Shown here: positions 51,886 through 61,500 of the stretch, one piece after another
Layout: each line of letters opens with the position of its first letter
Position numbering within the stretch: position 1 is the stretch's first letter
Assembly: GCA_900469965.1 (NCBI GenBank)
Contig: UBZP01000025.1
Coordinates: 138,441 to 202,440, forward strand
DNA from: Hyphomicrobiales bacterium
GTDB lineage: Bacteria > Pseudomonadota > Alphaproteobacteria > Rhizobiales > Rhizobiaceae
Length of the DNA: 64,000 nt
Direction: 5' to 3'
Notes under the pieces: generated by a model
Seen by the model: the letters and a program-made list of their open reading frames with translations, nothing else
Told to the model about the DNA's origin: nothing
Databases searched by the model: none
Translations under genes and position numbers: made by a program

Positions 51886-54465
51886 GTGAGCGCGACGGAT
51901 TCCACCGATCCGGGGCAAGATGCCCTCCTCCCCCGCCCCTTTGCCGCCTGGTTTTCGGCGCGGGGCTGGGCGCCCCGTGCGCATCAGCTGGAACTGCTCG
52001 CCCGGTCGCGCTCCGGCGAGAGCCTGCTCCTGATCGCGCCGACCGGCGCCGGCAAGACGCTGGCCGGCTTCCTGCCGTCATTGACCGATCTTTTCGCCCG
52101 CGGGCGGATCCCGCCGGGCTCGGGCTTCACCGGCGTCCACACGCTCTACATCTCGCCGCTCAAGGCGCTCGCGGTCGACATCGAACGCAACCTGACGGTG
52201 CCCGTGCAGGAGATGGGCCTGCAGGTCACGATCGAGACGCGCACGGGCGACACGCCGCAATCCAAGCGCCAGCGCCAGAAGCTCAATCCGCCCGACATCC
52301 TGCTGACCACGCCGGAACAGGTGGCGCTGCTGATCGCCAACGGCGAGGCGGAGCGCTTCTTCAAGGATCTGAAATTCGTCGTCTTCGACGAGCTGCACTC
52401 GCTCGTCACCTCCAAACGCGGCCATCTGCTCTCGCTCGGGCTGGCGCGGCTGCGAAGGCTTGCACCGGGCCTGCGCACCATCGGGCTGTCGGCGACGGTG
52501 GCCGAACCGATGGACCTGCGGCGATGGCTGGTCACACAGGTGCCGGGCGCGGACCATCATGCGGGCCTGGTGCTCGGGCCCGAAGGGGCGCGGCCGATCA
52601 TCACCATCCTGAAGAGCGAGGACCGCATCCCCTGGTCCGGGCATTCGGCGCGCTACGCCATGCCGGAGGTCTACCAGGCGATCCGCGAGCACCGCACCGC
52701 CCTTCTCTTCGTCAACACCCGCAGCCAGGCGGAGATGCTGTTCCAGGAGCTCTGGAACATCAACGAGGAGACGCTGCCGATCGCGCTGCACCACGGCTCG
52801 CTGGACGTCGCCCAGCGCCGCAGGGTGGAGGCCGCGATGGCGCAGAACCGGCTGCGTGCGGTCGTCGCCACCTCGACGCTCGACCTCGGCATCGACTGGG
52901 GCGACGTCGATCTCGTCATCCATGTCGGCGCGCCGAAGGGCGCCTCGCGGCTAGCCCAGCGCATCGGCCGCGCCAACCACCGCATGGACGAGCCCAGCCG
53001 GGCGATCCTGGTGCCGGCCAACCGCTTCGAGGTGATGGAATGCCAGGCGGCCCTCGACGCCAACTATGTCGGCGCGCAGGATACGCCGCCGATGACGGAC
53101 GGCGCGCTCGACGTGCTGGCCCAGCATGTGCTGGGCATGGCCTGCGCGCACCCGTTCGACGAGGACGCGCTGTTTGCCGAGATCACCTCGGCAGCGCCCT
53201 ATGCGCGCCTGTCGCGCGAGACCTTTTCCCGCGTCGTCGATTTCGTCGCCACCGGCGGCTATGCGCTGCGCACCTACGAGCGCTACGCCAAGATCCGCAA
53301 GACGAAGGACGGGCTGTGGCGCGTCTCCAATCCGCAGGTCGCCCAGCAATACCGGATGAACCTCGGCACGATCGTCGAGATGCCGATGCTGAACCTGCGC
53401 CTCGTCAAGCGCAATGCGCGCGGCTCGCTCGGCCGCGGCGGGGCGACGCTCGGCAAGGTCGAGGAATATTTCCTGGAGACGATGACGCAGGGCGACACGT
53501 TTCTCTTTGCCGGCAAGGTGCTGCGGTTCGAAGGCATCCGCGAGAACGAATGTCTCGTCAGCCAGGCGTTTTCGATGGATCCCAAGGTGCCGACCTATGC
53601 CGGCGGCAAGTTTCCCCTGTCGACCTACCTCGCCGATCAGGTGCGGGCGATGCTGGCCGATCCGGAGCGCTGGCGGGCGCTGCCGCCGCAGGTGCGCGAC
53701 TGGCTGTCGATCCAGCACGACGTCTCGACGCTGCCGAAGCGCGACGAACTTCTGATCGAGACCTTCCCGCGCGGCAGCCGGCACTACATGGTCGCCTATG
53801 CCTTCGAGGGGCGGCTGGCGCACCAGACGCTCGGCATGCTGTTGACCCGACGGCTGGAGCGGGCGGGCCTGAAGCCGCTCGGCTTCGTGGCGACAGACTA
53901 CTCGCTGGCCGTCTGGGCGCTGGACGACCTCGGCGCGGCATTCAAACGAGGGCGCCCGTCGCTTTCCGACCTCTTCGACGAGGACATGCTCGGCGACGAC
54001 CTGGAGGCCTGGCTGGACGAAAGCTGGATGCTGAAGCGCACTTTCCGCAATTGCGCCGTGATCGCCGGCCTTATCGACCAGCGCCATCCGGGCCGCGAGA
54101 AGACCGGGCGGCAGGTGACGGTGTCGGCCGACCTGATCTACGACGTGCTGCGCAGCCACGAACCGGATCATATCCTCCTGCAGGCGACGCGGGAGGATGC
54201 GGCGGCCGGACTTTTGGACATCGCCCGGCTCGGCGCTATGCTGGAACGAATCAGGGGCCATATCACCCACCGCGCGCTCGACCGGATCTCGCCGCTCGCC
54301 GTGCCGGTGATGCTGGAGATCGGCAAGGAACCGGTCTCGGGCGAGGCGCACGACCACGTCCTGGCCGAAGCGGCGGAAGACCTGATCGCCGAGGCCATGG
54401 GCGAGGCGGCAATGCGCGAGGCCGAGGCCGGCCGCCGCGCGATCGACGGCCGCGACCAGGAATGA
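51886..54465 (+). CDS. Ligase-associated DNA damage response DEXH-box helicase (Lhr-like)
   Basis: 859 residues, starting at GTG. Walker A APTGAGKT is at 51-58, the DEXH box DELH at 168-171, motif III-like GLSATVAEP near 203, motif VI QRIGRANHR near 360, then the Lhr winged-helix and C-terminal domains. The family is a 3'-5' helicase of the bacterial Lhr group that occurs with an ATP-dependent ligase, an MBL exonuclease and PdeM. Only PdeM is adjacent here, 14 bases downstream. Confidence 0.93.
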   Translation: MSATDSTDPGQDALLPRPFAAWFSARGWAPRAHQLELLARSRSGESLLLIAPTGAGKTLAGFLPSLTDLFARGRIPPGSGFTGVHTLYISPLKALAVDIERNLTVPVQEMGLQVTIETRTGDTPQSKRQRQKLNPPDILLTTPEQVALLIANGEAERFFKDLKFVVFDELHSLVTSKRGHLLSLGLARLRRLAPGLRTIGLSATVAEPMDLRRWLVTQVPGADHHAGLVLGPEGARPIITILKSEDRIPWSGHSARYAMPEVYQAIREHRTALLFVNTRSQAEMLFQELWNINEETLPIALHHGSLDVAQRRRVEAAMAQNRLRAVVATSTLDLGIDWGDVDLVIHVGAPKGASRLAQRIGRANHRMDEPSRAILVPANRFEVMECQAALDANYVGAQDTPPMTDGALDVLAQHVLGMACAHPFDEDALFAEITSAAPYARLSRETFSRVVDFVATGGYALRTYERYAKIRKTKDGLWRVSNPQVAQQYRMNLGTIVEMPMLNLRLVKRNARGSLGRGGATLGKVEEYFLETMTQGDTFLFAGKVLRFEGIRENECLVSQAFSMDPKVPTYAGGKFPLSTYLADQVRAMLADPERWRALPPQVRDWLSIQHDVSTLPKRDELLIETFPRGSRHYMVAYAFEGRLAHQTLGMLLTRRLERAGLKPLGFVATDYSLAVWALDDLGAAFKRGRPSLSDLFDEDMLGDDLEAWLDESWMLKRTFRNCAVIAGLIDQRHPGREKTGRQVTVSADLIYDVLRSHEPDHILLQATREDAAAGLLDIARLGAMLERIRGHITHRALDRISPLAVPVMLEIGKEPVSGEAHDHVLAEAAEDLIAEAMGEAAMREAEAGRRAIDGRDQE

Positions 54466-54478
54466 GAACGGAGTGTCG

Positions 54479-55204
54479 ATGAACAGGCTCGCGCTCGCCG
54501 CGATGGAGATCGAGGATTTCGGATCGCTGTCGGCCCGGACGGTCATCGCCGGCGTCGAGGCCGTGTGCGATCCGTTCGGCGCGCTCTACCTGCCGGCCAT
54601 GCGGCTCCTCGTCGTCTCCGACCTGCATCTGGAGAAGGGGGCGGCCTTTGCCAGGCGGGGCATGCTGCTGCCGCCCTACGACACGCTGGCGACGCTGAAG
54701 ATCCTCGAGGCGGTGATCGCCCGGCACGATCCGGCCATCGTCGTCAGCCTCGGCGACAACTTCCACGACCGTGTCGGCTCGGCGCATCTGCCGGAGAGCT
54801 TCCGCAGCCGGATCGAGCAGATGGCGCGCGGTCGCGACTGGATCTGGATCAACGGCAATCATGATCCGGACGGCACGGTCGGCCTGCCCGGCCAGTCCGC
54901 CGACGAATTGCACTATGGCGGGCTCGCCTTCCGCCACGAGCCTTCGGCGAAGGCGGCGCCTGGCGAGATCGCCGGACACCTGCACCCGTCGGCGACGGTG
55001 CGGCGGCGGGACAAATCCGTGCGCCGGCCCTGCTTTGCCACCGACGGCAGACGCCTCCTGATGCCGGCCTTCGGCGTCACGACCGGCGGGCTGGATCTGC
55101 GCCACCGCGCGATGGCGGGGCTGTTCGAGCACGAGACCCTCGTCGCCCACCTGCTCGGCCGCGACCGGGTCTATTCGGTGCGTTTCGCCAACCTTCTGGC
55201 CTGA
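54479..55204 (+). CDS. pdeM: Ligase-associated DNA damage response endonuclease PdeM
   Basis: 241 residues. Metallophosphoesterase motifs in order: VSDLHLEKG, SLGDNFHD, NGNHD and GHLHP, which bind two metal ions. ATG 54479 has GGAG seven bases before it; a GTG two codons upstream does not. It follows the Lhr-type helicase and is presumably co-transcribed. Confidence 0.93.
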   Translation: MNRLALAAMEIEDFGSLSARTVIAGVEAVCDPFGALYLPAMRLLVVSDLHLEKGAAFARRGMLLPPYDTLATLKILEAVIARHDPAIVVSLGDNFHDRVGSAHLPESFRSRIEQMARGRDWIWINGNHDPDGTVGLPGQSADELHYGGLAFRHEPSAKAAPGEIAGHLHPSATVRRRDKSVRRPCFATDGRRLLMPAFGVTTGGLDLRHRAMAGLFEHETLVAHLLGRDRVYSVRFANLLA

Positions 55205-55222
55205 CCGGACGATGGCGCCGGA

Positions 55223-55780
55223 TCAGGCGGCCCTGGGCGCGTAGCGCAGGATGACCGTACCGTTCGAAAGCGGCCGCGCCTCGAGCAGTTCGAAGCGCTG
55301 CTGTGCGTCGCTGTCCTTGAAGAACGGCGTGCCCTGGCCGAGCCGGGTCGGCACGAGGCCGAGCATCACCTCGTCGACCAGCCCCTCCCGCAGCAGCGAA
55401 TCCGTGAGTTCGGCGCTGCCGAAGACGAAGATGTCCATGCCCGGCTCCTGCTTCAGCCGGCGCAGTTCGCCGACGATGTCGGCCGTCACCTGCGTGTTGT
55501 TCCAGTCCGAGCTCCGGAGCGTGCGCGAGGCGACCAGCTTCGGAAGCGCGTTCATGAACCCCTTGACCACGGTCTCGCCCTCGGCGGTCGTCCAGTAGGC
55601 CTTCATGCCTTCATAGGTCACACGCCCGAAGACGAGCATCCTCGCGCGGTCGCCGAAGGCCTCGCTCATCCTCTCCAGATCCTCGCCCCAGGCGTCGCCG
55701 TGAAACGCGAGATCCCACTTTTGCGTCCCTTCGAAAAAGCCGTCGAGGGTGACGAGATTCCAGACGATCACCTTGCTCAT
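55223..55780 (-). CDS. Dihydrofolate reductase-like (RibD C-terminal domain) protein
   Basis: 185 residues. VIVWNLVTLDGFFEG at the start, RMLVFGRVTYEGM near 47, IFVFGSAELTDSLLREGLVDEVMLGLVPTRLGQGTPFF near 117-154 are the usual NADPH-binding and fold motifs of this family. GGAGGATGAA precedes the ATG. It lies divergent from an HxlR regulator gene, which may control it. Physiological substrate unknown. Confidence 0.92.
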   Translation of the reverse strand: MSKVIVWNLVTLDGFFEGTQKWDLAFHGDAWGEDLERMSEAFGDRARMLVFGRVTYEGMKAYWTTAEGETVVKGFMNALPKLVASRTLRSSDWNNTQVTADIVGELRRLKQEPGMDIFVFGSAELTDSLLREGLVDEVMLGLVPTRLGQGTPFFKDSDAQQRFELLEARPLSNGTVILRYAPRAA

Positions 55781-55879
55781 TTCATCCTCCCGATGCTTCG
55801 CAAACCAGTTGCACAATGAAAGCGGTTGAAGGCTATGAAAACCGATGGCAAAATGCAAGCAGATTCTCCGGAGACCGCG

Positions 55880-56386
55880 ATGAAGGAAGACCACCGCTCG
55901 GGCTGCCCGATCAACCTGACGCTCGAAATTCTCGGCGACCGCTGGAGCCTGATCATCATCCGCGACATGATGTTCGGCAATCGCCGGCATTTCCGCGAGC
56001 TCCTGACGCAGTCCGAGGAAGGCATCGCCTCCAACATCCTGGCCGACAGGCTGAAGCGGCTCCTGGAGAAGGGGCTGATCACGCGGGCGGACGACCCCAG
56101 CCACAAGCAGAAGGCGGTCTACAGCCTGACGGACATGGCGATCGGGCTGGTGCCGCTGTTCGCCCACATGGGCGCCTGGGGCCGGCGCCACCTGCCGGTG
56201 AGCGAGGAATTGAGCATCCGCGCCGAACTGCTCGAAGAGGGCGGCCCGGCGCTGTGGGAGGCTTTCATGGCGGAACTGCGCGCCATCCATCTCGGCGCGC
56301 CACGGCCGGCCCGCTCCGTCTTCGGCGAACTCCGGGCCGCCTATGAGGCCGTGCTGGCGCGCCAGCAGGCGAGACAGCCGGCATAG
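55880..56386 (+). CDS. HxlR-family transcriptional regulator
   Basis: 168 residues from ATG 55880, chosen for CCGGAG seven bases upstream; earlier in-frame starts (55826 TTG, 55835 and 55853 ATG) lack ribosome sites. The HxlR winged helix is clear: GCPINLTLEILGDRWSLIIIRDMMFG, FRELLTQSEEGIASNILADRLKRL, DPSHKQKAVYSLTD. The C-terminal 60 residues extend beyond the minimal family length. Divergent from the reductase gene. Confidence 0.9.
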   Translation: MKEDHRSGCPINLTLEILGDRWSLIIIRDMMFGNRRHFRELLTQSEEGIASNILADRLKRLLEKGLITRADDPSHKQKAVYSLTDMAIGLVPLFAHMGAWGRRHLPVSEELSIRAELLEEGGPALWEAFMAELRAIHLGAPRPARSVFGELRAAYEAVLARQQARQPA

Positions 56387-56411
56387 GCGACAGCGCCGGC
56401 AAGGCCGGGTG

Positions 56412-57209
56412 TCAGTCCTTGCGGAAGACCACGCTCGCGATCCAGCCGGTGAGGACGGCGAGGATGACCGAGAGGATGCCGTAGGAGACCGGATTGTTGA
56501 AGGCCGCGTTCGAGATCATCTGCTCCAGGCCGGTCTTGACCACCCGCAGCGGCATCGCCTTCTCGCTGATGAAGACGCCGTCGCGGAAGAGCTGGGCGCG
56601 CACGACATGGGTGCCGTTCGGCACGTTTGCCGGCAGTTTCACGGTCGCCTTGAACAGGCTGGCGCTGATGAACTGCACCCCGCCCGGATCCCGCTGATAG
56701 TAGCCGCCGGTTTCCTTCAGCCGGCGGAAGGCCTCGCGAAACTCGGAGATGTTGCTGCCGTCGCCGAAGAAGCCGATGGGATCGAGCCGGATGTGCTGCA
56801 GGCCGACGCCGATGCTGTTGAGGACGGCCGCGGGGGCGATGTCCTCGACGTCGCGCGTGCTCGACAGCGAATAGGATTCGGGGGCGAGCTCGAAGGTCAT
56901 GGAACGGCGGTTGACCCAGATGCCGAGCACGCGCTCCTTGCGCCGGACGGTCTGGTTGTCCTTCGGCCCTTCCAGCGCCACCACCACGTCATACTTGCCC
57001 TGGGCCAGCAGGTTCGGATCGTAGCCCTCGATGGCACCGAAGATGGTCAGGTCGGCGCCGCGAAAATCGGAGGCAATGGCGATCTCGTCGGTGGACATGC
57101 CGATCTCAAGCCGCTCGCTGATCTCGGGCCGCTGGTCCTCCTGGGCCGACGCCGGCGCAGCAGTTGCGAGGACGAAAGCGGCGAGGATCGCATGCAGGAG
57201 GGCTCTCAT
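56412..57209 (-). CDS. TIGR02186 family protein, exporter-associated
   Basis: 265 residues. Signal peptide about 1-24 (APASA), a periplasmic domain (LEIGMSTDEIAIASDFRGADLTIFGAI, then DYDVVVALEGP-like YDVVVALEGPKDNQTVRRKERVLGIWVN) and a C-terminal membrane anchor (YGILSVILAVLTGWIASVVF). ATG overlaps the stop of the TauE/SafE gene as ATGA. The family occurs next to sulfite/sulfur exporters in alphaproteobacteria and is thought to assist them. Confidence 0.88.
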   Translation of the reverse strand: MRALLHAILAAFVLATAAPASAQEDQRPEISERLEIGMSTDEIAIASDFRGADLTIFGAIEGYDPNLLAQGKYDVVVALEGPKDNQTVRRKERVLGIWVNRRSMTFELAPESYSLSSTRDVEDIAPAAVLNSIGVGLQHIRLDPIGFFGDGSNISEFREAFRRLKETGGYYQRDPGGVQFISASLFKATVKLPANVPNGTHVVRAQLFRDGVFISEKAMPLRVVKTGLEQMISNAAFNNPVSYGILSVILAVLTGWIASVVFRKD

Positions 57210-58132
57210 CGCCGTACCCCCTCGCTGACGATCGAATAGACCTCGTCGGGCGTCAACACCAGGTCCACGGCAAGGCGCATGCCGACTGCGAGCACGAGCA
57301 GCGCCAGCAGCGCGCGGAGCTGTTCGCCGCGCAGGCGCTGGCCGACGCGCACGCCGTACTGAGCGCCGATGACGCCGGCCACCATGAGGATGAAGGCCAG
57401 CACGATGTCGACGGAATTGTTGGTCGTCGCCTGCATGACGGTGGTGTAGGCGGTGACGAAGATGATCTGGAACAGCGAGGTTCCGACGACCACGTTGGTC
57501 GGGATGCGCAGCAGGTAGATCATCGCCGGCACCATGATGAAGCCGCCGCCGACGCCCATGATCGAGGTCAGGATGCCGATCGAGAAGCCGAGCACGACGA
57601 CCGGAATGACGCTCAGGTAGATCTTGGACTTCTTGAACCGCATCTTCAGCGGCAGCCCGTGCACCCAGTTGTGGTGGCCGGGCTTGCGCAGGCTGACCGG
57701 CTGGTTGTTGGCCGCGCGCCTCAGCGCCTTGACGCTTTCGAACAGCATCAGCACGCCGACGACGCCGAGCAGAATCACATAGAGCAGCGAGATGACGAGA
57801 TCGAGCTGGCCGACGCGGCGCAGCAGCGCGAACAGCCATATGCCGGCCGAGGCCCCGAGCAGACCGCCGATGAGAAGGACCGTCCCCAGCTTGATGTCGA
57901 GCGAGCCGCGGCGGAAATGGGTGATGGCGCCGGAAATCGACGAGGCGACGACCTGGTTGGCGCCCGTCGCCACGGCAACGATCGGCGGGATGTTGTAGAA
58001 GATCAGGAGCGGCGTGATGAGGAAGCCGCCGCCGACCCCGAACATGCCTGACAGAAAGCCGACGGCCGCGCCCATCCCCAGGATGATGAAGATGTTCACC
58101 GAAATCTCGGCGATCGGCAGATACACTGTCAC
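57206..58132 (-). CDS. TauE/SafE-family sulfite or organosulfur exporter
   Basis: 308 residues from GTG 58132, with a GGGG-containing ribosome site; homologues start with VYLPIAEISVN. About eight membrane segments. The two family repeats each carry a GVGGGF motif (MFGVGGGFLITPLL and MGVGGGFIMVPAMIY). It exports sulfite or a related anion. Translationally coupled to the TIGR02186 gene. Confidence 0.92.
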   Translation of the reverse strand: MTVYLPIAEISVNIFIILGMGAAVGFLSGMFGVGGGFLITPLLIFYNIPPIVAVATGANQVVASSISGAITHFRRGSLDIKLGTVLLIGGLLGASAGIWLFALLRRVGQLDLVISLLYVILLGVVGVLMLFESVKALRRAANNQPVSLRKPGHHNWVHGLPLKMRFKKSKIYLSVIPVVVLGFSIGILTSIMGVGGGFIMVPAMIYLLRIPTNVVVGTSLFQIIFVTAYTTVMQATTNNSVDIVLAFILMVAGVIGAQYGVRVGQRLRGEQLRALLALLVLAVGMRLAVDLVLTPDEVYSIVSEGVRR

Positions 58133-58523
58133 GGCATTACCCCGATGGGCCACGGGCCCGGAATCCGCGGCGCCCCTGTCGCCGCCTCTCAGCAAACTCT
58201 CGCCCGGATCCGGGTTGGCCGGATCCGGCACTTCAGGCTCGGCATACGGGTAAGCGCCAGGCAGGCGGATCGCATGCCCGTTCGACAGTCCCTCAGCACG
58301 TCATCGGCGTGAGCCCGAACGGTCGCAGGAAGACCGCGGACACCGCCAGAATATCGGGCCGGACAGACCGATCAAACCTGGATCGGCCCGACCCGCCGCC
58401 CCGTATCATTCTGAGCGGCTTGTGGTTTTTTCAAGGTCCGTCTTGCCCTCAAGCGTTGCGCCCCGTCAACAGCTGAACGGTTCTGGCTCGGGCTTTATGC
58501 GGCGTGGCGAGGCCGGGCAGGGA
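58133..58523. other. Intergenic region between podJ and the exporter gene
   Basis: No gene seen. On its right edge a 9-bp hairpin (58515-58535, arms GGGCAGGGA/TCCCTGCCC) straddles the podJ stop codon and may define the podJ mRNA end. The exporter promoter must lie in this region but is not evident. Confidence 0.4.
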
Positions 58524-61500
58524 TCATCCCTGCCCCTTGTTGCGCTTCAGCAACTCGTTGATCAGCTTGTCGTCGATCTTGCCGGTCTCCGGCTGGCCGA
58601 TGGACTTCTGGAAGGCCTTGATCGCCTCAACGGTCTTCGGCCCCATCGCGCCGTCCGGGTTGCCGGCGTTGAAGCCGTTGTTGTTGAGGATCGCCTGGAT
58701 GTTGCGGATCGCCTTCTTCATGTCGACCGAGGCGGTCTTCGTGCCCTTGCCGACCCATTCGTCCGGCAGGTCGGTCGAGTTCGCCTTGTCGTCGAGCGGC
58801 CGCGGCTTCCACAGCTCGAGCTTCGCCTTGGCGCTGGCCAGCTGCTCCGGCTTCATGGCGTTGGCGACCTCGTCGCGCTTCTCGGCCGCGTCGCGGTCGC
58901 CGTCACGGGCGGCGATCGCAAACCACTTGTAGGACTCTTCGAGGTCCTGCTTCACGCCGTTGCCGCGGGCATAGAGAATGGCGAGGTTGAACTGGCTGTC
59001 GCGGACGCCGAGCTCGGCTGCCTTCTTGAACCATTCGGCCGCGGCCGCAAAGTCCGGCGCCTTGCCGCCACCGGTGGCGAGCAGGACCGCGAGATTGTGG
59101 CTGGCGTTGGCATTGCCCTGCCTGGCGGCCTGCTCGTAGAGCGCGCGCGCCTTGTCGAGGTCGCGCTCGACGCCCTGTCCCTTTTCGTAGAGGCTGCCGA
59201 GACGATACTGCGCCGGCGCAAAGCCACGGTCGGCCGACATCCGGTACCATTTCGCCGCTTCGGTCATGTCGACCGCGACGCCGCGGCCGTCGGTGAAGCG
59301 CGCGCCGAGCTCGAACAGCGCCAGCCGGTCGCCTTCGCCTGCGGACCTGGCCAGCGACGGCGGCTCGATCGTAGCCGGCACGGCGATCGCCTCGGTGACG
59401 TCCTGTGCAGGGTCGCCGGCGCCGACGACCGATTCCGTCGTGCCGCCGTCGGTCACCGGAACGTCCTTGGCGCCTTGAGCGGGGTCGTTCGTCACGATCG
59501 GCTCGAAGCCGCCGGTCTCCGCCGCGGCGTCGGCCGGGCGCGTCATCTGCTCCGCACCGGTCACGGCGAGAGCGGGTTCGCCGGTATCGAGCCCGATGTC
59601 CTCGACGGCCGGCGCGGGAATATCGTCGCTGGGTGCCGTGACCCCATCGGGCAAGGGTTCGTCGCCTTCGATCACCTCGACCTGGGCGGTCCGGGCCGGG
59701 GCATCAGTGGCAGCAGCGGGCGCCGAGGGGGCGGCCTGCGGTGCGACGGCATCGCTCGGCGCCGGCGCCGCGGTGGCCGGCGCTGCCATGCCGGCCTGCT
59801 CGACGGGAGCGGTCGAAGGCGCCTTGTCGCCGCGCACGAGCGTATTGACGAGCGGATAGGACATGATGGCCAGGAGGATCGCGCCGACGGCCATCAGGAT
59901 CGGCCGGCGGTGGCGGCCGAACGTCGAGGCGGCGGCGCCCGAGCCGGTCGCCTTCTTCTCGGGGGCGAGGCGGGCGAGCGTGTCGGTCTCCTCCGCCGCC
60001 ATGCGTGCGGCGCGGCGGGCGGCGGCGATGAAGTCGGACTTGCCGGCATCGCTCGGCTTGCCGCGGCCATCGGCGGCCTGGCTGGCCCGGACGCGTTCCA
60101 GGATCTTGCGGACGTCGGGGGCGCCGGAGCCCGGCTCGAGCAGCTGGTTGGCCACTTCGGGCGCGATCTCGTCGCCCGGATCGAGCGACGGCGCCGGATC
60201 GATGTGCTGGCGCTCGACGGGGGCCGGCGCTTCCTTCCGGGCCGGCGCGAACCGGCGCGCGAGCCCCGAGATCAGACCGCCCTTGGCCTTCTTCTCGACG
60301 GTTGCGGTTCCGGCCGCTTCCGCGACGACGAGCGGCGAGTCTCCCTCGCCTTCGGCCGTGGCCTCGTCTTCAAAGGCCGATGCCTCCGCCACGACCGGGC
60401 GCTGCGCATAGTCGGCCGCACCGGCATCGAAGCCGTCGTCGACGAAGGGATACTCGTCGTCGTGGAGGGCCACCTCGGCCGTGCGCGGCATCGCCGGCGA
60501 TGCCTGCCGCTCTTCGGAACGGTAACCATCCCGCGGCGCGTCCAGCTGTTCCAGGCGGCCGGCGATCTGCACCAGCGTGTCGTGCAGGGCGTCGAAGGTC
60601 CGTGCGGTGCGCTCCTCGCTGGACCGCATCATGTCCTCCAGCGTGCGCAGATCCTCGGCAAGGGCGGAGATCGCGGCCATGTCGGAGGAGGACGCGCCGC
60701 CGGTCTCGGCCCGCTGATAGGCCTGCATCACCGCTTCCGCGGCCTGGCGGGCCGCCTCGATGATGTATTCGTCGTTCGTCGCCATGTAGTCTTCGATCGT
60801 TGCCATGCGGCTGTCGAAGTCGGCGGGCAGTGCGGCGGCGGATACCGCCTGCGGCGCGCTGATCAGGGTCGACAGATGGGCGATCTGCGCCTCGAGGCTC
60901 TGCAGGGCGGCGCTGTCGCCCGCCGGCGCGGCACTGGTCCGGTCGAGCCGGTCGGCGATCGCCTGCAGCCGGCCCTCGATGGAGGAGAAGCGCTCGCCGG
61001 ACATCGGGGCCGCGGACGGCACGTCCAGATCTTCGATGCGACGGGCGAGCAGATCGAGGCGCTCGGCCAGCACGTCGTTGACGGCGCCCTGGTCGAGGGC
61101 GTCGATCTTGCGGGAAATGTCGGTGAGGTAGTTCGCCAGGTCGGCGCCCGCGGCAGGCGCGCGCTGGCTCCGCTCGATCATGGACGACAACTGGTCGAGG
61201 CGCTCTTCGAGACGGACGGCCGCCTTCTCGTTGGCCATTTCCTCGATGCGGTAGGCGAGCATTTCGAGCCGCTGGCCGAGCCCCTGCTCGGGAGACGGCC
61301 GGTGCGAGATCGCGTCGATCTGGCCGGCGAGATCGGCGATGCGGCCTTCCAGGCGCTGGAGCATGGCGGCATCGGCGGCGGATCCCTGGCTGCGGGCGCC
61401 TGCGGCGATCGCGCGGCTGATCTCGTCGAGGCGCAGGTCGAGGCCCTCGAACTGGCCGGCGAGGCGGCGATCGTCGGGCATGACGCTGCGGCCGAGCGCT

